Positions 1 through 7,581 are shown, counted from the stretch's first letter. The stretch is DNA of 11,664 nucleotides from Candidatus Hydrogenedentota bacterium (GCA_903922535.1 CAIXUF010000794.1:1-11664), one strand, 5' to 3'. Notes: generated by a model not told the origin, from the sequence alone. Numbers and translations: made by a program.

Positions 1-1
1 C

Positions 2-685
2 AATAGCGAGTTCATTGAGGTGACTGACCTGTCCGAAGGCTACCCCTGTCTCGCGATGAATTCGCCGGACCAGACTTTCATGTGGGGGAAGCCCTGTTTC
101 TCTCCCGACGGCAGCCGCCTGCTCTGCGGCGGACCCAACTGTGCATGGCTGATGGATGCATCCAACGGTGCCCTCCTCCACACCTTTGAGGAGACCGAAC
201 GTTTCGCCGATCTGTATCAGTACCAGGGCGGATTCTGGGACTCCCTCGCCAACACGGCCAAGGACTGGGCAGGGACGGTCACCGACCGGTTCAAGGCGGG
301 GAACCGGTTGGAGATTGCCTTCTCCGAGGGGGGCAGCCGGATCGTTACCCATGTGTCGGGGCAGATTATCCACGTTTGGGATGCTGAATCGGGCAAACTG
401 CTGCGCACCATGCACACCTGTATGCCCGAGAAACGGAATGCGCAGGGGCAGATCAGGAACACCATCACACTCAGCGCGAATGGCCGCTACGCTTTTGCCT
501 GTAACCTCGACAACAAGGGTCCGGCCGGGTTGTGGTCGTTGGACGACGGCACCTTGCTGCGCAAGTATCAGTTTCCGGAAAGCAGTTGGCTTTACGGTGT
601 GCCCCAAGACGACGGCAAGGCCCTATTGGTCCTCAACAGCGGAGACTTGTACCGGTGGCCCGGAGCGCCGGGTGAGGCAAAGTAA
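2..685 (+). CDS. Exported beta-propeller (WD40/PQQ-like) paralogue A, 5' truncated by window edge
   Basis: The reading frame is open from the left edge. Its first residues, NSEFIEVTDL, align with the interior of paralogue C (NNGEFIEVTDL), so about 500 N-terminal residues including the signal peptide lie outside the window; 227 codons remain. Visible blades include the SPDGSRLLCGG strand turn, a WDAESGKLLRT WD-type blade near position 377, and a last blade around GLWSLDDGTLLRKY. A Trp-rich helical insertion (GFWDSLANTAKDW) interrupts the propeller. The C-terminus RWPGAPGEAK is nearly that of C. The gene is followed after 12 nt by paralogue B, so the two are probably co-transcribed. Beta-propellers usually act as binding scaffolds; no catalytic motif is visible and the ligand is unknown. 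It could be called WD40-like, YVTN-like or quinoprotein-like, and the sequence alone does not decide. An internal GTG at 20 is not a real start. Confidence 0.9.
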   Translation, partial: NSEFIEVTDLSEGYPCLAMNSPDQTFMWGKPCFSPDGSRLLCGGPNCAWLMDASNGALLHTFEETERFADLYQYQGGFWDSLANTAKDWAGTVTDRFKAGNRLEIAFSEGGSRIVTHVSGQIIHVWDAESGKLLRTMHTCMPEKRNAQGQIRNTITLSANGRYAFACNLDNKGPAGLWSLDDGTLLRKYQFPESSWLYGVPQDDGKALLVLNSGDLYRWPGAPGEAK

Positions 686-690
686 AGGGA
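686..690 (+). promoter_or_regulatory. Ribosome binding site of paralogue B
   Basis: AGGGA lies 7 nt before the ATG at 698 and overlaps the end of the preceding gene's stop region. The same AGGGAACGGCTG-ATG arrangement occurs before paralogue D, so conservation supports this start over the in-frame ATG at 725. Confidence 0.6.
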
Positions 691-697
691 ACGGCTG

Positions 698-2908
698 ATG
701 AAACAAGAGCATGCCTGTGGATGGATGAAATCAAAACAGGAATTGTGCCGCGCGCGATTTCTGCTTTTGATGTCCTGCGCGGCATGGACCTGTCTGGCGG
801 CGCATGCGGTGGACACGGTGACCGAGCCGGAGAAGTGCCTGTTTCGCGGCGCGCCCTACCAGTATGCCTTTCTGGAAAAGGAAAACCTGCTGCTGACGGC
901 CAACAACGGCGGTGTGTATGCGTTTGACGTCACGTCGGGCGAGCAGCGCTGGCACCGATATCTTGTCTCGTCCGGGGGATACCAGGGCGCGACCTTCGAC
1001 AAACGGCAGGTGTTGGGCTGGTCGGACCAGGGGGTGTTTCTCTTGGACGCGGCCACGGGGAAGGAGACGTGGTGGCGGCGCGACACCCAGTGCGGCGAGG
1101 TGTATGGCGCCCACCTGTCGCCTGATGAAAGCCGGGTCCTGGTGGTTTGCGAGCGGGGCAGCATCCTCTATGGGGTGACCGACCGCACCCGTCGCGTGCT
1201 GCCCGCGATGCCGAGCTTCTGCGGCTGGTTCCCGGGCGGCAAGGCCATGATGTTCGTGACCCAGGAGGGTGGCGGAGAGAAAGAGGTGCGCAAATGGAAA
1301 ATCATGGAGGCCGACACCGGCACAGTCACCCAGTGCAGGGAAGAGCCGTCTTCATGGGGCATGCCGTGGCCCTCATTCTCCACTTTGGGACAGTTCGCCG
1401 AATTGACGGGTGACGGCGACAGGCGAACGCTAAGGATCAGCGATGCGCGCACCAACACGACGCTTCGGGAATTCAAGGATTTTGGTGACATGGGCCGGTA
1501 TCCAATCTGGATGAAGGATGGGAAACGGCTGCTCTTCACCGCGGCGGACCGCGGAACGATCCGCGTCGTCGATGCGGAAACGGGCGCGGTGCAGTTGACG
1601 CTTTCCCGCGACGGGCACCGCTTTGGAACCAACTGGGTATATGAAGACGAAACCGGCGCCGCATGGATCTTCTCGCAGGACAATGCCAACCACCGCCACG
1701 TGTGGAACCTGGCTCCGGACGGCGGGCCGCGCAAGGCGCTCGACGGGTCGCGCATTGCACCCTCCAGCTTGTATTTTGATGGATCCGAACCGGGCCGATT
1801 AGTTGGCGTGGACCTTGAGGAAGACCAGCTCTGGATCTACTCCGTTTATTCCCTGGACGGCTTTCGCAAGCTGGCCGAGTGGCGCTGCCGCAATTCCAAA
1901 CAGTTGTGCGGCGGGTTTACCGTCAGTAAATCCCTGGCCCGCATCGTCGGCTCCTATCAAATCAAACAGGACGACTATGGCAACCCGCAGAACGTGTCTT
2001 TTGCCCTGTACACACAGGACAGCGAGAACCCCATCCGCTCGGGTCCGGGCAGCGTTCTTGCGCTGTCGCCCGATGCGCGGTACCTGGTCCTGCAGACCGA
2101 CGACAAGACGGCCTGCCTGTACGATGCGGAAACGGACCGCATTGCGGGCCAGTACGCCATTTCGGGCAAGGATGAGGGCCGGCGCAACATGAACGCCGCC
2201 TTCTCCGACGACGGGAAACGCGTGGCGGTGAACACCACCGAGACCCTGCAGGTGACCGATTTGTCCGGAGACTATCCCCGCCGCGCCATGGACATGGCAG
2301 GAAATCGACTCTGGTGGGGGACGATCCGCTTTTCGCCCGACGGCAGCCGCCTGCTGTGCGGCGGAAACAACCGCGCGTTGCTTTTCAACGCGGCCAGCGG
2401 CGCGCTGCTGCACACCTTCGACGAGACGGAGCGTTTCGCCGAGAAGTACCAGTACCGGAACGGCGGATTCTGGAACAGCCTTGCACAGGCGGCCAGGGAC
2501 TGGGCCGGGGTCGTTACTGATCGGTTCAAGCAGGGAAGCCAGTTGGATGCCGTTTTTGCAGAGGGGGGTAGCCGGGTGATCACTTATACGTCGGGTCAGG
2601 TTCTCCGCGTGTGGGATGCCGAATCGGGCAAACTGTTGCACACCATTCACACCGGCCTGCCCGAAAAAAGAAATTCGCGCGGGGAGATCAGGAATTCGAT
2701 TGCGCTGAGCGCCAACGGGCGCTTCGCATTCACGTACAACGAAGACAGCTTCGGCCCGGCCGCGCTGTGGTCGATTGCCGACGGCGCGCTGTTGCGCAAA
2801 TATGAACTTCCGCCAAGCCCTTGGCCTTCGGCCTTGCCCCAGGATGACGGCAAAGCTGTGTTCCTCATCAGCAATGGGGATCTGTATCGGTGGCGGGGGA
2901 ACGATTAG
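698..2908 (+). CDS. Exported beta-propeller (WD40/PQQ-like) paralogue B, complete
   Basis: This 736-aa protein has a Sec-type signal peptide: a charged stretch ending CRAR, a hydrophobic core FLLLMSCAAWTCLA, and a likely signal peptidase I site AHA|VD after residue 37. The mature protein starts VDTVTEPEKCLFRGAP and is built of propeller blades throughout. Examples are GEQRWHRYL (81-89), the DAATGKETWWRRD turn (WWRRD 125-129), SPDESRVLVV, DAETGAVQLTLS, SPDGSRLLCGG and WDAESGKLLHT (639-649). The length would fit two successive propellers. A Trp-rich helical insertion (FWNSLAQAARDWAGVV) sits at about 591-606. Export makes a periplasmic or surface binding role likely, but no enzyme motif is visible. 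It follows A by 12 nt with a conserved ribosome site. Compared with D, its C-terminus is shortened (YRWRGND). LLMSC could be read as a poor lipobox, but AHA cleavage fits better because the mature N-terminus is shared with C and D. Function unknown. Confidence 0.93.
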   Translation: MKQEHACGWMKSKQELCRARFLLLMSCAAWTCLAAHAVDTVTEPEKCLFRGAPYQYAFLEKENLLLTANNGGVYAFDVTSGEQRWHRYLVSSGGYQGATFDKRQVLGWSDQGVFLLDAATGKETWWRRDTQCGEVYGAHLSPDESRVLVVCERGSILYGVTDRTRRVLPAMPSFCGWFPGGKAMMFVTQEGGGEKEVRKWKIMEADTGTVTQCREEPSSWGMPWPSFSTLGQFAELTGDGDRRTLRISDARTNTTLREFKDFGDMGRYPIWMKDGKRLLFTAADRGTIRVVDAETGAVQLTLSRDGHRFGTNWVYEDETGAAWIFSQDNANHRHVWNLAPDGGPRKALDGSRIAPSSLYFDGSEPGRLVGVDLEEDQLWIYSVYSLDGFRKLAEWRCRNSKQLCGGFTVSKSLARIVGSYQIKQDDYGNPQNVSFALYTQDSENPIRSGPGSVLALSPDARYLVLQTDDKTACLYDAETDRIAGQYAISGKDEGRRNMNAAFSDDGKRVAVNTTETLQVTDLSGDYPRRAMDMAGNRLWWGTIRFSPDGSRLLCGGNNRALLFNAASGALLHTFDETERFAEKYQYRNGGFWNSLAQAARDWAGVVTDRFKQGSQLDAVFAEGGSRVITYTSGQVLRVWDAESGKLLHTIHTGLPEKRNSRGEIRNSIALSANGRFAFTYNEDSFGPAALWSIADGALLRKYELPPSPWPSALPQDDGKAVFLISNGDLYRWRGND

Positions 2909-2947
2909 TTGGAAATTGGGAATAATAGAACACAAGAACGAAACATT

Positions 2948-2953
2948 GGGAGG
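2948..2953 (+). promoter_or_regulatory. Ribosome binding site of paralogue C
   Basis: GGGAGG stands 8 nt before the ATG at 2962, a strong Shine-Dalgarno match that fixes this start. The 53-nt B-C spacer around it is more AT-rich than its surroundings and unlike the A-B and C-D spacers. I see no convincing promoter in it. Confidence 0.65.
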
Positions 2954-2961
2954 CGTTATTC

Positions 2962-5160
2962 ATGATTCGATGGTTTATGGAATTGTTCGTTTTGGGAACG
3001 CTGTGTTGCGCCATGCTTTTCTGTGTCACGGTGCGTGCGGTGGATACGGTGACGGAGCCGGAGAAGTGCCTCTTTCGCGGCGCGCCCCACCAGTATGCCT
3101 ATCTGGAGAAAGAGGATCTGCTGCTGACATCCAACAGCGGCGGTGTGTATGCCTATGACGTTGCCTCGGGTGAGCAGCGCTGGCACCGGTATCTCATTTC
3201 TGCCAGGGGCGGTCAGGGTGCGCGGTTTGGAAAACGGCAGGTGCTGGGATGGTCGGACCAGGGGGTGTTTCTCCTGGACGCGGCGACGGGCAGGGAGACG
3301 TGGTGGCGGCGCGACACGCAATGCGGCGAGGTGAACAACGCAGTATTTTCGCCGGATGAAAGCCGGGTCTTGCAGATGTGCGAACGGGGCAGCATCCTCT
3401 ACGGGGTGGCCGACCGCACACAGCGGGTGTTGCCCAAGATATCCGGCTTCAGCGGCTGGATTCCGGGTGGCGGAGCAGTCATGTGCATGGCCTTTGATGG
3501 CGGCAATGGTGACAAGGACCCGGTGCGCAAATGGAGCATAATGGACACCGAAACCGGCGCGCTTACCCCGTGCCGTGAAGAGCCGGATTCTTGGGATATG
3601 CCTGTGCCTTCGTTCTCTAGCCGCGGACAACTCGCGCAAACGGCCGAAGACCGGGACGACAAGCAAACGCTGAGAATCAGTGACGCACGTACCGGGGCAA
3701 CGCTGCGGGAATTCAACGGTCTCGACATTGGCCGGTATTCATCCTGGATGCAGGACGGCAAGCGGCTGTTTTGCGTCACGGCCGATCACAAGACGGCCCA
3801 TGTGTTTGACGCGGAGATGGGCGTTCCGCTGTTGAACCTGTCCGGTGACGGACATGCCTTTGAACTCGGCGCGCCGTTTGAAGACAGTGACGGCGCCGCA
3901 TGGGTCTTCTCGAGGGACAGCGCCAACCACCGCTATGTGTGGAAACTGGCCCCGTATGGCGCGCCGCGCAAAGTGCTGGACGGAGCGCGGATTGCCCCCG
4001 CCTATTTCCATTATGATCTCAGCGCGCCGCGCCGCTTGGCCACCACAAACATGGAGGAGGACCACCTCTGGGTCCATGCGATCTATTCCCCGGACGGCAC
4101 GAACAGGCTGGCCCAGTGGCGCTGCCGCACTTCCAAGGGGCTGTACGGCGGCTTTACGGTCAACAAGGCGCTGACCCACGCGACCGCCTCCCTCCAGGCC
4201 AGGCAGGACTACTCCGGCCGCCCGCAGAACATGTCTTTCGCCCTGTACACGCAGGAGAGTGAAATGCCGGTGCGCTCGGGTCCGGGCAAGGTCCTGGCAA
4301 TCTCGCCTGACGGGCGTTATCTTGCCCTGCAGACAGACGAGTCCCTGGCCTGCCTGTATGACGCGCAGACGGACCGCCTTGTGGGCCAGTACGTCCCTTC
4401 GGGCAAGGACCAGGGCCGTCACAGCGCCAGCATGAGCGCCACCTTCTCAGACGACGGAAAACGCATGGCCCTGAACAACGGCGAGTTCATTGAGGTGACC
4501 GACCTGTCCGAAGATTACCCACGTCGCGCGATGAATTCGGGCAACAAGAATTTCTGGTGGGTAAAGTTGTGCTTCTCACCCGACGGCAACCGCCTGCTGT
4601 GCGGCGGGGACAACTGCGCGTGGCTGATGGATGCGTCCAGTGGTGCCCTGCTCCACACCTTTGAGGAGCCCGAGCGTTTCGCTGACCCGTACCAGTACCA
4701 GGGCGGATTCTGGGACTCCCTTGCCAACACGGCCAAAGACTGGGCGGGGATGGTCACGGACCGCTTCAAGGGGGGAAGCCCGTTGGCGATCGCCTTCTCC
4801 GAGGGGGGCAGCCGGGTCATCACCCACGCGGCGGGCCAGATTATCCGCGTCTGGGACAGCGAATCGGGCAAAGTGTTGCGCACCATTCACACTCATATGC
4901 CCGAAATAAGAAACCCGCAGGGCCAGATCCGGAATTCAATCACACTCAGCGCAAACGGCCGTTTCGCCTTTGCCTATAACGACGACAACAGCGGTCCGGC
5001 CGGGCTGTGGGCGCTGGATGACGGCACCCTGCTGCGCAAGTACCAGTTTCCTGAAAGCAGTTGGCTTTACTGCGTGCCCCAGGACGATGGCAAGGCCCTA
5101 TTGGTCCTCAACAGCGGAGACTTGTACCAGTGGCCCGGAGCGCCGGGTGAGGCAAAATAA
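2962..5160 (+). CDS. Exported beta-propeller (WD40/PQQ-like) paralogue C, complete
   Basis: This 732-aa protein has a signal peptide whose hydrophobic core (FVLGTLCCAMLFCVTV) is unrelated to those of B and D. The predicted cleavage VRA|VD after residue 26 gives the same mature start, VDTVTEPEKCLFRGAP. Blade motifs repeat those of B: GEQRWHRYL, DAATGRETWWRRD, SPDESRVLQM, SILYGVADRTQRVL, SPDGRYLALQTD, SPDGNRLLCGG, VWDSESGKVLRT and ALDDGTLLRKY. The C-terminal half closely resembles paralogue A, including the helical insertion GFWDSLANTAKDW without the extra Asn seen in B and D, and the tail WPGAPGEAK. Relative to B and D it has a small insertion at HSASMSATFSDDG and one residue fewer at FNGLDIGRY. 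D follows after 12 nt, so this is probably one operon. The protein is presumably secreted or periplasmic and a binding scaffold; the partner cannot be read from sequence. Confidence 0.93.
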   Translation: MIRWFMELFVLGTLCCAMLFCVTVRAVDTVTEPEKCLFRGAPHQYAYLEKEDLLLTSNSGGVYAYDVASGEQRWHRYLISARGGQGARFGKRQVLGWSDQGVFLLDAATGRETWWRRDTQCGEVNNAVFSPDESRVLQMCERGSILYGVADRTQRVLPKISGFSGWIPGGGAVMCMAFDGGNGDKDPVRKWSIMDTETGALTPCREEPDSWDMPVPSFSSRGQLAQTAEDRDDKQTLRISDARTGATLREFNGLDIGRYSSWMQDGKRLFCVTADHKTAHVFDAEMGVPLLNLSGDGHAFELGAPFEDSDGAAWVFSRDSANHRYVWKLAPYGAPRKVLDGARIAPAYFHYDLSAPRRLATTNMEEDHLWVHAIYSPDGTNRLAQWRCRTSKGLYGGFTVNKALTHATASLQARQDYSGRPQNMSFALYTQESEMPVRSGPGKVLAISPDGRYLALQTDESLACLYDAQTDRLVGQYVPSGKDQGRHSASMSATFSDDGKRMALNNGEFIEVTDLSEDYPRRAMNSGNKNFWWVKLCFSPDGNRLLCGGDNCAWLMDASSGALLHTFEEPERFADPYQYQGGFWDSLANTAKDWAGMVTDRFKGGSPLAIAFSEGGSRVITHAAGQIIRVWDSESGKVLRTIHTHMPEIRNPQGQIRNSITLSANGRFAFAYNDDNSGPAGLWALDDGTLLRKYQFPESSWLYCVPQDDGKALLVLNSGDLYQWPGAPGEAK

Positions 5161-5165
5161 AGGGA
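5161..5165 (+). promoter_or_regulatory. Ribosome binding site of paralogue D (upstream start)
   Basis: AGGGA lies 7 nt before the ATG at 5173, directly after the stop codon of C, and is identical to the site before paralogue B. It supports translation from 5173. A second GGGGAGG (5289-5295) lies 15 nt before the alternative in-frame ATG at 5311, a wider spacing than usual. Confidence 0.5.
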
Positions 5166-5172
5166 ACGGCTG

Positions 5173-7530
5173 ATGAATGAGATTCACGCCTGCCGATCAA
5201 TGAAATCCGAACAGACGCCGCCTCCGGCCTGTGTGAGACAGCCGTCCTTGGCTGTCGGCGCGCGTCCAACCGCCCGGGGCCGTCAGACGGGGAGGCCTGA
5301 TCCGCCGCGAATGTGCTGCAAGCGGATTCTGCTGTTGATGATTTGTGCTTTATGGACGTGCCTGGCGGCGCGGGCGGTGGACACGGTGACGGAGCCGGAG
5401 AAGTGCCTGTTTCGCGGCGCACCCTACCAATACGCCTACCTGGAGAAAGAGGATCTGCTGCTGACTGCCAACAACGGCGGCGTGTACGTCTATGATGTCG
5501 CATCGGGCGAGCAGCGCTGGCACCGCTATCTCGTCTCCCCCAGGGGCTATCAGGGGGTGAGCTTTGGCAGACGGCAGGTGCTGGGGTGGTCGGACCAGGG
5601 CGTCTTTCTGGTGGACGCGGCCACGGGCAAGGAGACCTGGTGGCGGCGTGACACCCAACACGGAGAGGTGTATCAGGCCGTTCTGTCGCCGGACGAAAGC
5701 CGGGTCCTGATGGTTTGCGAGCGGGGCAGCATACTCTACGGGGTGGCCGACCGCACACAGCGCGTGCTGCCCACCATGCAGGGCTTCCGCGGCTGGTTCC
5801 CGGACGGCAAGACCGTAATGCTCGAAAGCTATGAGGGCGGCAATGACAACCCGGTGCACAAATGGAAGACCATGGACATTGACAGCGGCGCGATCACCCC
5901 GTGCTGGGAGGAGCCTTATTCATGGGATGTGCCGTCACCCTCGTTTTCCAGTCTGGGACAGTTCGCCGAACTGACGGGCGACGAAGACGACAAGACAACA
6001 CTGAAGATCAGTGACGCCCGCACCCACACGACGCTGCGGGAATTCAAGGACCTGGGCGACCTGGACAGGTATGCGTTCTGGATGAGGGACGGCAAACGGC
6101 TGGTCTGCACCGCGTCGGACCACAAGACCCTCCGCGTGATAGATGCGGAAACGGGCGCGGAGCAATTGACCCTCAGCCGCGAAGGCCACCGATTTGGCGT
6201 CGGCGCGGTGTTTGAAGACGAAACAGGCGCCGCATGGATCTTCTCGCGGGACAGTGCCAACCACCGCTACGTGTGGAATCTGGCTCCGGACGGCGCGCCG
6301 CGCAAGGTGCTCGACGGATCGCGCATCGCCCCCGCCCATTTCTATTATGACCTTTCCGCGTCGAGACGGCTGGTCAGCATAAACACGGAGGAGAGCCTGC
6401 TCCGCATCTACTCCGTGTACTCCCTGGACGGCGCAAACAAGCTGGCCGAGTGGCGCTGCCGCACCCCAAAGCACATGTACGGCGGATTCACTGTCAACAA
6501 GGCGCTGACCCATGTCGCCGGCTCCTGTCCCATCAAGCGGAGCGAGTATGGCCGCCCGCAGAACATGACCTTCAACCTGTACACACATGATCGTGAAACC
6601 CCGGTGCGCACAGGCCCGGGAAACATTCTGGCGATGTCGCCGGACGCGCGCTGGCTGGCCCTGCAAACCGATGACAAAGTGGCCTGCCTGTATGACACGC
6701 AAACGGACCGCATTGTGGATCAGTACGCCGTATCGGACAAGCAGGAAACCCGGCGCAGCATGAACGCCGCCTTTTCGGATGACGGGAAACGCGTGGCGGT
6801 GAACACCACAGAGACGGTTGAGGTAACCGACCTGTCCGAGGGCTATTCCCGGCGTGCGATGGCCATAAGCAAAGACAAGGGGCTCTGGTGGCTCACGATG
6901 TGCTTTTCACCCGATGGCAACCACCTGCTGTGCGGCGGCAACAACTCGGCGTGGATGTTCGATGCGGCCAGCGGAGCGCTGCTGCACACCTTCACGGAAA
7001 CCGAGCGCTTCGCCGAACAATACCAGTACCAAAACGGCGGGTTCTGGAACTCGCTCGCCAACGTGGCCAAGGACTGGGCCGGGGTCGTTACCGACCGGTT
7101 CAAACGGGACTCCCAGTTGGCCGCCGTCTTTACAGAGGACGGCAACCGGGTCATCACCCAGATGTCGGGCCAGATTATCCGCATCTGGAACGCCAAGTCG
7201 GGCAAAATGCTCCACACCATTCATACCGGACTGCCTGAGAAAAGAAACCCGCGTGGGGAAATCAGGAATTCAATCACGCTGAGCGCAAACGGGCGCTTCG
7301 CCTTTGCCTCCAACCTGGACGCTTACGGTCCGGCCGGGCTCTGGTCGTTGACCGACGGCACCCTGCTGCGCAAATACCAGATCCCGCAAAGCTCCTGGAT
7401 TTTCTGCGTGCCGCAGGATGACGGCAAAGCGGTGTTTGTCCTCAGCAACGGAGACCTGTACCGGTGGCCGGGCGCTCCGCAGGAATTGCTGGATCAACTG
7501 CCCATTGTGGACAAACAGAGCCCCCTTTAG
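5173..7530 (+). CDS. Exported beta-propeller (WD40/PQQ-like) paralogue D, complete, with inserted N-terminal segment
   Basis: From the ATG at 5173 the product is 785 aa. Residues 1-14 (HAC..MKSEQ) match the leader of B. A Pro/Arg-rich stretch absent from B follows at about residues 15-45, and then a standard signal peptide: CCKR, core ILLLMICALWTCLA, cleavage ARA|VD after residue 68. The in-frame ATG at 5311 would give a 739-aa precursor with a normal 22-residue signal peptide and may be the real start after the insertion. The mature protein begins VDTVTEPEKCLFRGAP and carries the family blades: GEQRWHRYL, DAATGKETWWRRD, SPDESRVLMV, SPDGNHLLCGG, WNAKSGKMLHT and SLTDGTLLRKY. It also has the helical insertion NGGFWNSLANVAKDWAGVV. 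Most of it pairs with B. The last roughly 55 residues (GPAGLWSL to RWPGAP) look like A and C, followed by a private tail (QELLDQLPIVDKQSPL). It is the last gene of the array. Function unknown; probably a binding protein outside the cytoplasm. Confidence 0.92.
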   Translation: MNEIHACRSMKSEQTPPPACVRQPSLAVGARPTARGRQTGRPDPPRMCCKRILLLMICALWTCLAARAVDTVTEPEKCLFRGAPYQYAYLEKEDLLLTANNGGVYVYDVASGEQRWHRYLVSPRGYQGVSFGRRQVLGWSDQGVFLVDAATGKETWWRRDTQHGEVYQAVLSPDESRVLMVCERGSILYGVADRTQRVLPTMQGFRGWFPDGKTVMLESYEGGNDNPVHKWKTMDIDSGAITPCWEEPYSWDVPSPSFSSLGQFAELTGDEDDKTTLKISDARTHTTLREFKDLGDLDRYAFWMRDGKRLVCTASDHKTLRVIDAETGAEQLTLSREGHRFGVGAVFEDETGAAWIFSRDSANHRYVWNLAPDGAPRKVLDGSRIAPAHFYYDLSASRRLVSINTEESLLRIYSVYSLDGANKLAEWRCRTPKHMYGGFTVNKALTHVAGSCPIKRSEYGRPQNMTFNLYTHDRETPVRTGPGNILAMSPDARWLALQTDDKVACLYDTQTDRIVDQYAVSDKQETRRSMNAAFSDDGKRVAVNTTETVEVTDLSEGYSRRAMAISKDKGLWWLTMCFSPDGNHLLCGGNNSAWMFDAASGALLHTFTETERFAEQYQYQNGGFWNSLANVAKDWAGVVTDRFKRDSQLAAVFTEDGNRVITQMSGQIIRIWNAKSGKMLHTIHTGLPEKRNPRGEIRNSITLSANGRFAFASNLDAYGPAGLWSLTDGTLLRKYQIPQSSWIFCVPQDDGKAVFVLSNGDLYRWPGAPQELLDQLPIVDKQSPL
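5215..5308 (+). other. About 93-nt in-frame insertion in the pre-signal region of paralogue D
   Basis: Aligning the 5' ends of B and D, the shared ATGAAATC..AACAG is followed at once in B by GAATTGTGC. In D about 93-94 nt intervene before GAATGTGC. The inserted stretch is GC-rich, encodes only Pro/Arg/Gly-rich sequence, keeps the frame, and contains a perfect palindrome at 5237-5256 plus a short one, CCGTCAGACGG, at 5280-5290. It looks like a small palindromic repeat element that landed in the gene. The exact ends are uncertain by a few bases. Confidence 0.6.
5237..5256. repeat. Perfect 7-bp stem palindrome inside the D insertion (REP-like)
   Basis: GACAGCCGTCCTTGGCTGTC is a perfect inverted repeat with 7-bp arms (GACAGCC/GGCTGTC) and a 6-nt loop. 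Its compact GC-rich hairpin form is typical of short interspersed palindromic repeats. No second copy is visible in this window, so repeat status is inferred. Confidence 0.5.
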
Positions 7531-7559
7531 CATCTTCGTGTCAAGAGATTACCCCCTCG

Positions 7560-7581
7560 GCGGGACTCCTTCATTTCCCGC
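7560..7581 (+). terminator. Possible weak terminator hairpin after the propeller array
   Basis: GCGGGA (7560-7565) and TCCCGC (7576-7581) form a 6-bp GC-rich stem with a 10-nt loop, 30 nt after the stop of D. There is no real T-run after it (AGTCTTTGG), so it is at best a weak or factor-assisted terminator. Its position at the end of the array is the main argument. Confidence 0.25.

Larger units (their letters stand above)
2..7530 (+). repeat. Tandem array of four propeller genes arranged as a duplicated two-gene module (A-B, C-D)
   Basis: Four homologous genes follow one another. A and C share EFIEVTDLSE, the one-residue-shorter YQYQGGFWDSL and the ending PGAPGEAK. B and D share NTTET before VTDLS, the extra Asn in NGGFWNSL, an extra residue at FKDFGD/FKDLGD (FNGLD in C), TGQFAELTGD-like segments and an N-terminal HAC..MKS leader. 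The A-B junction (620-702) and C-D junction (5095-5177) differ at only two of 83 aligned positions, read by eye. The B-C junction is longer and different. This supports duplication of an A-B unit rather than four independent single-gene duplications. Confidence 0.85.

Noticed and set aside
758..776. Lipoprotein signal (LMSC) in paralogue B
   Set aside because: The position -2 Met is a poor lipobox fit, D has LMIC and C has a different core, yet all three share a mature N-terminus after a normal signal peptidase I site.
1799..2935. Long minus-strand open frame (378 codons) opposite paralogue B, and similar minus-strand frames opposite C and D
   Set aside because: They lie entirely opposite well-supported propeller genes, lack recognisable domains and arise from GC-rich codon use on the other strand.
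2909..2961. Promoter in the B-C spacer (TTGGAA ... AATAAT)
   Set aside because: The two boxes are only a few bases apart, and no -35 hexamer lies 16-18 nt upstream of AATAAT.
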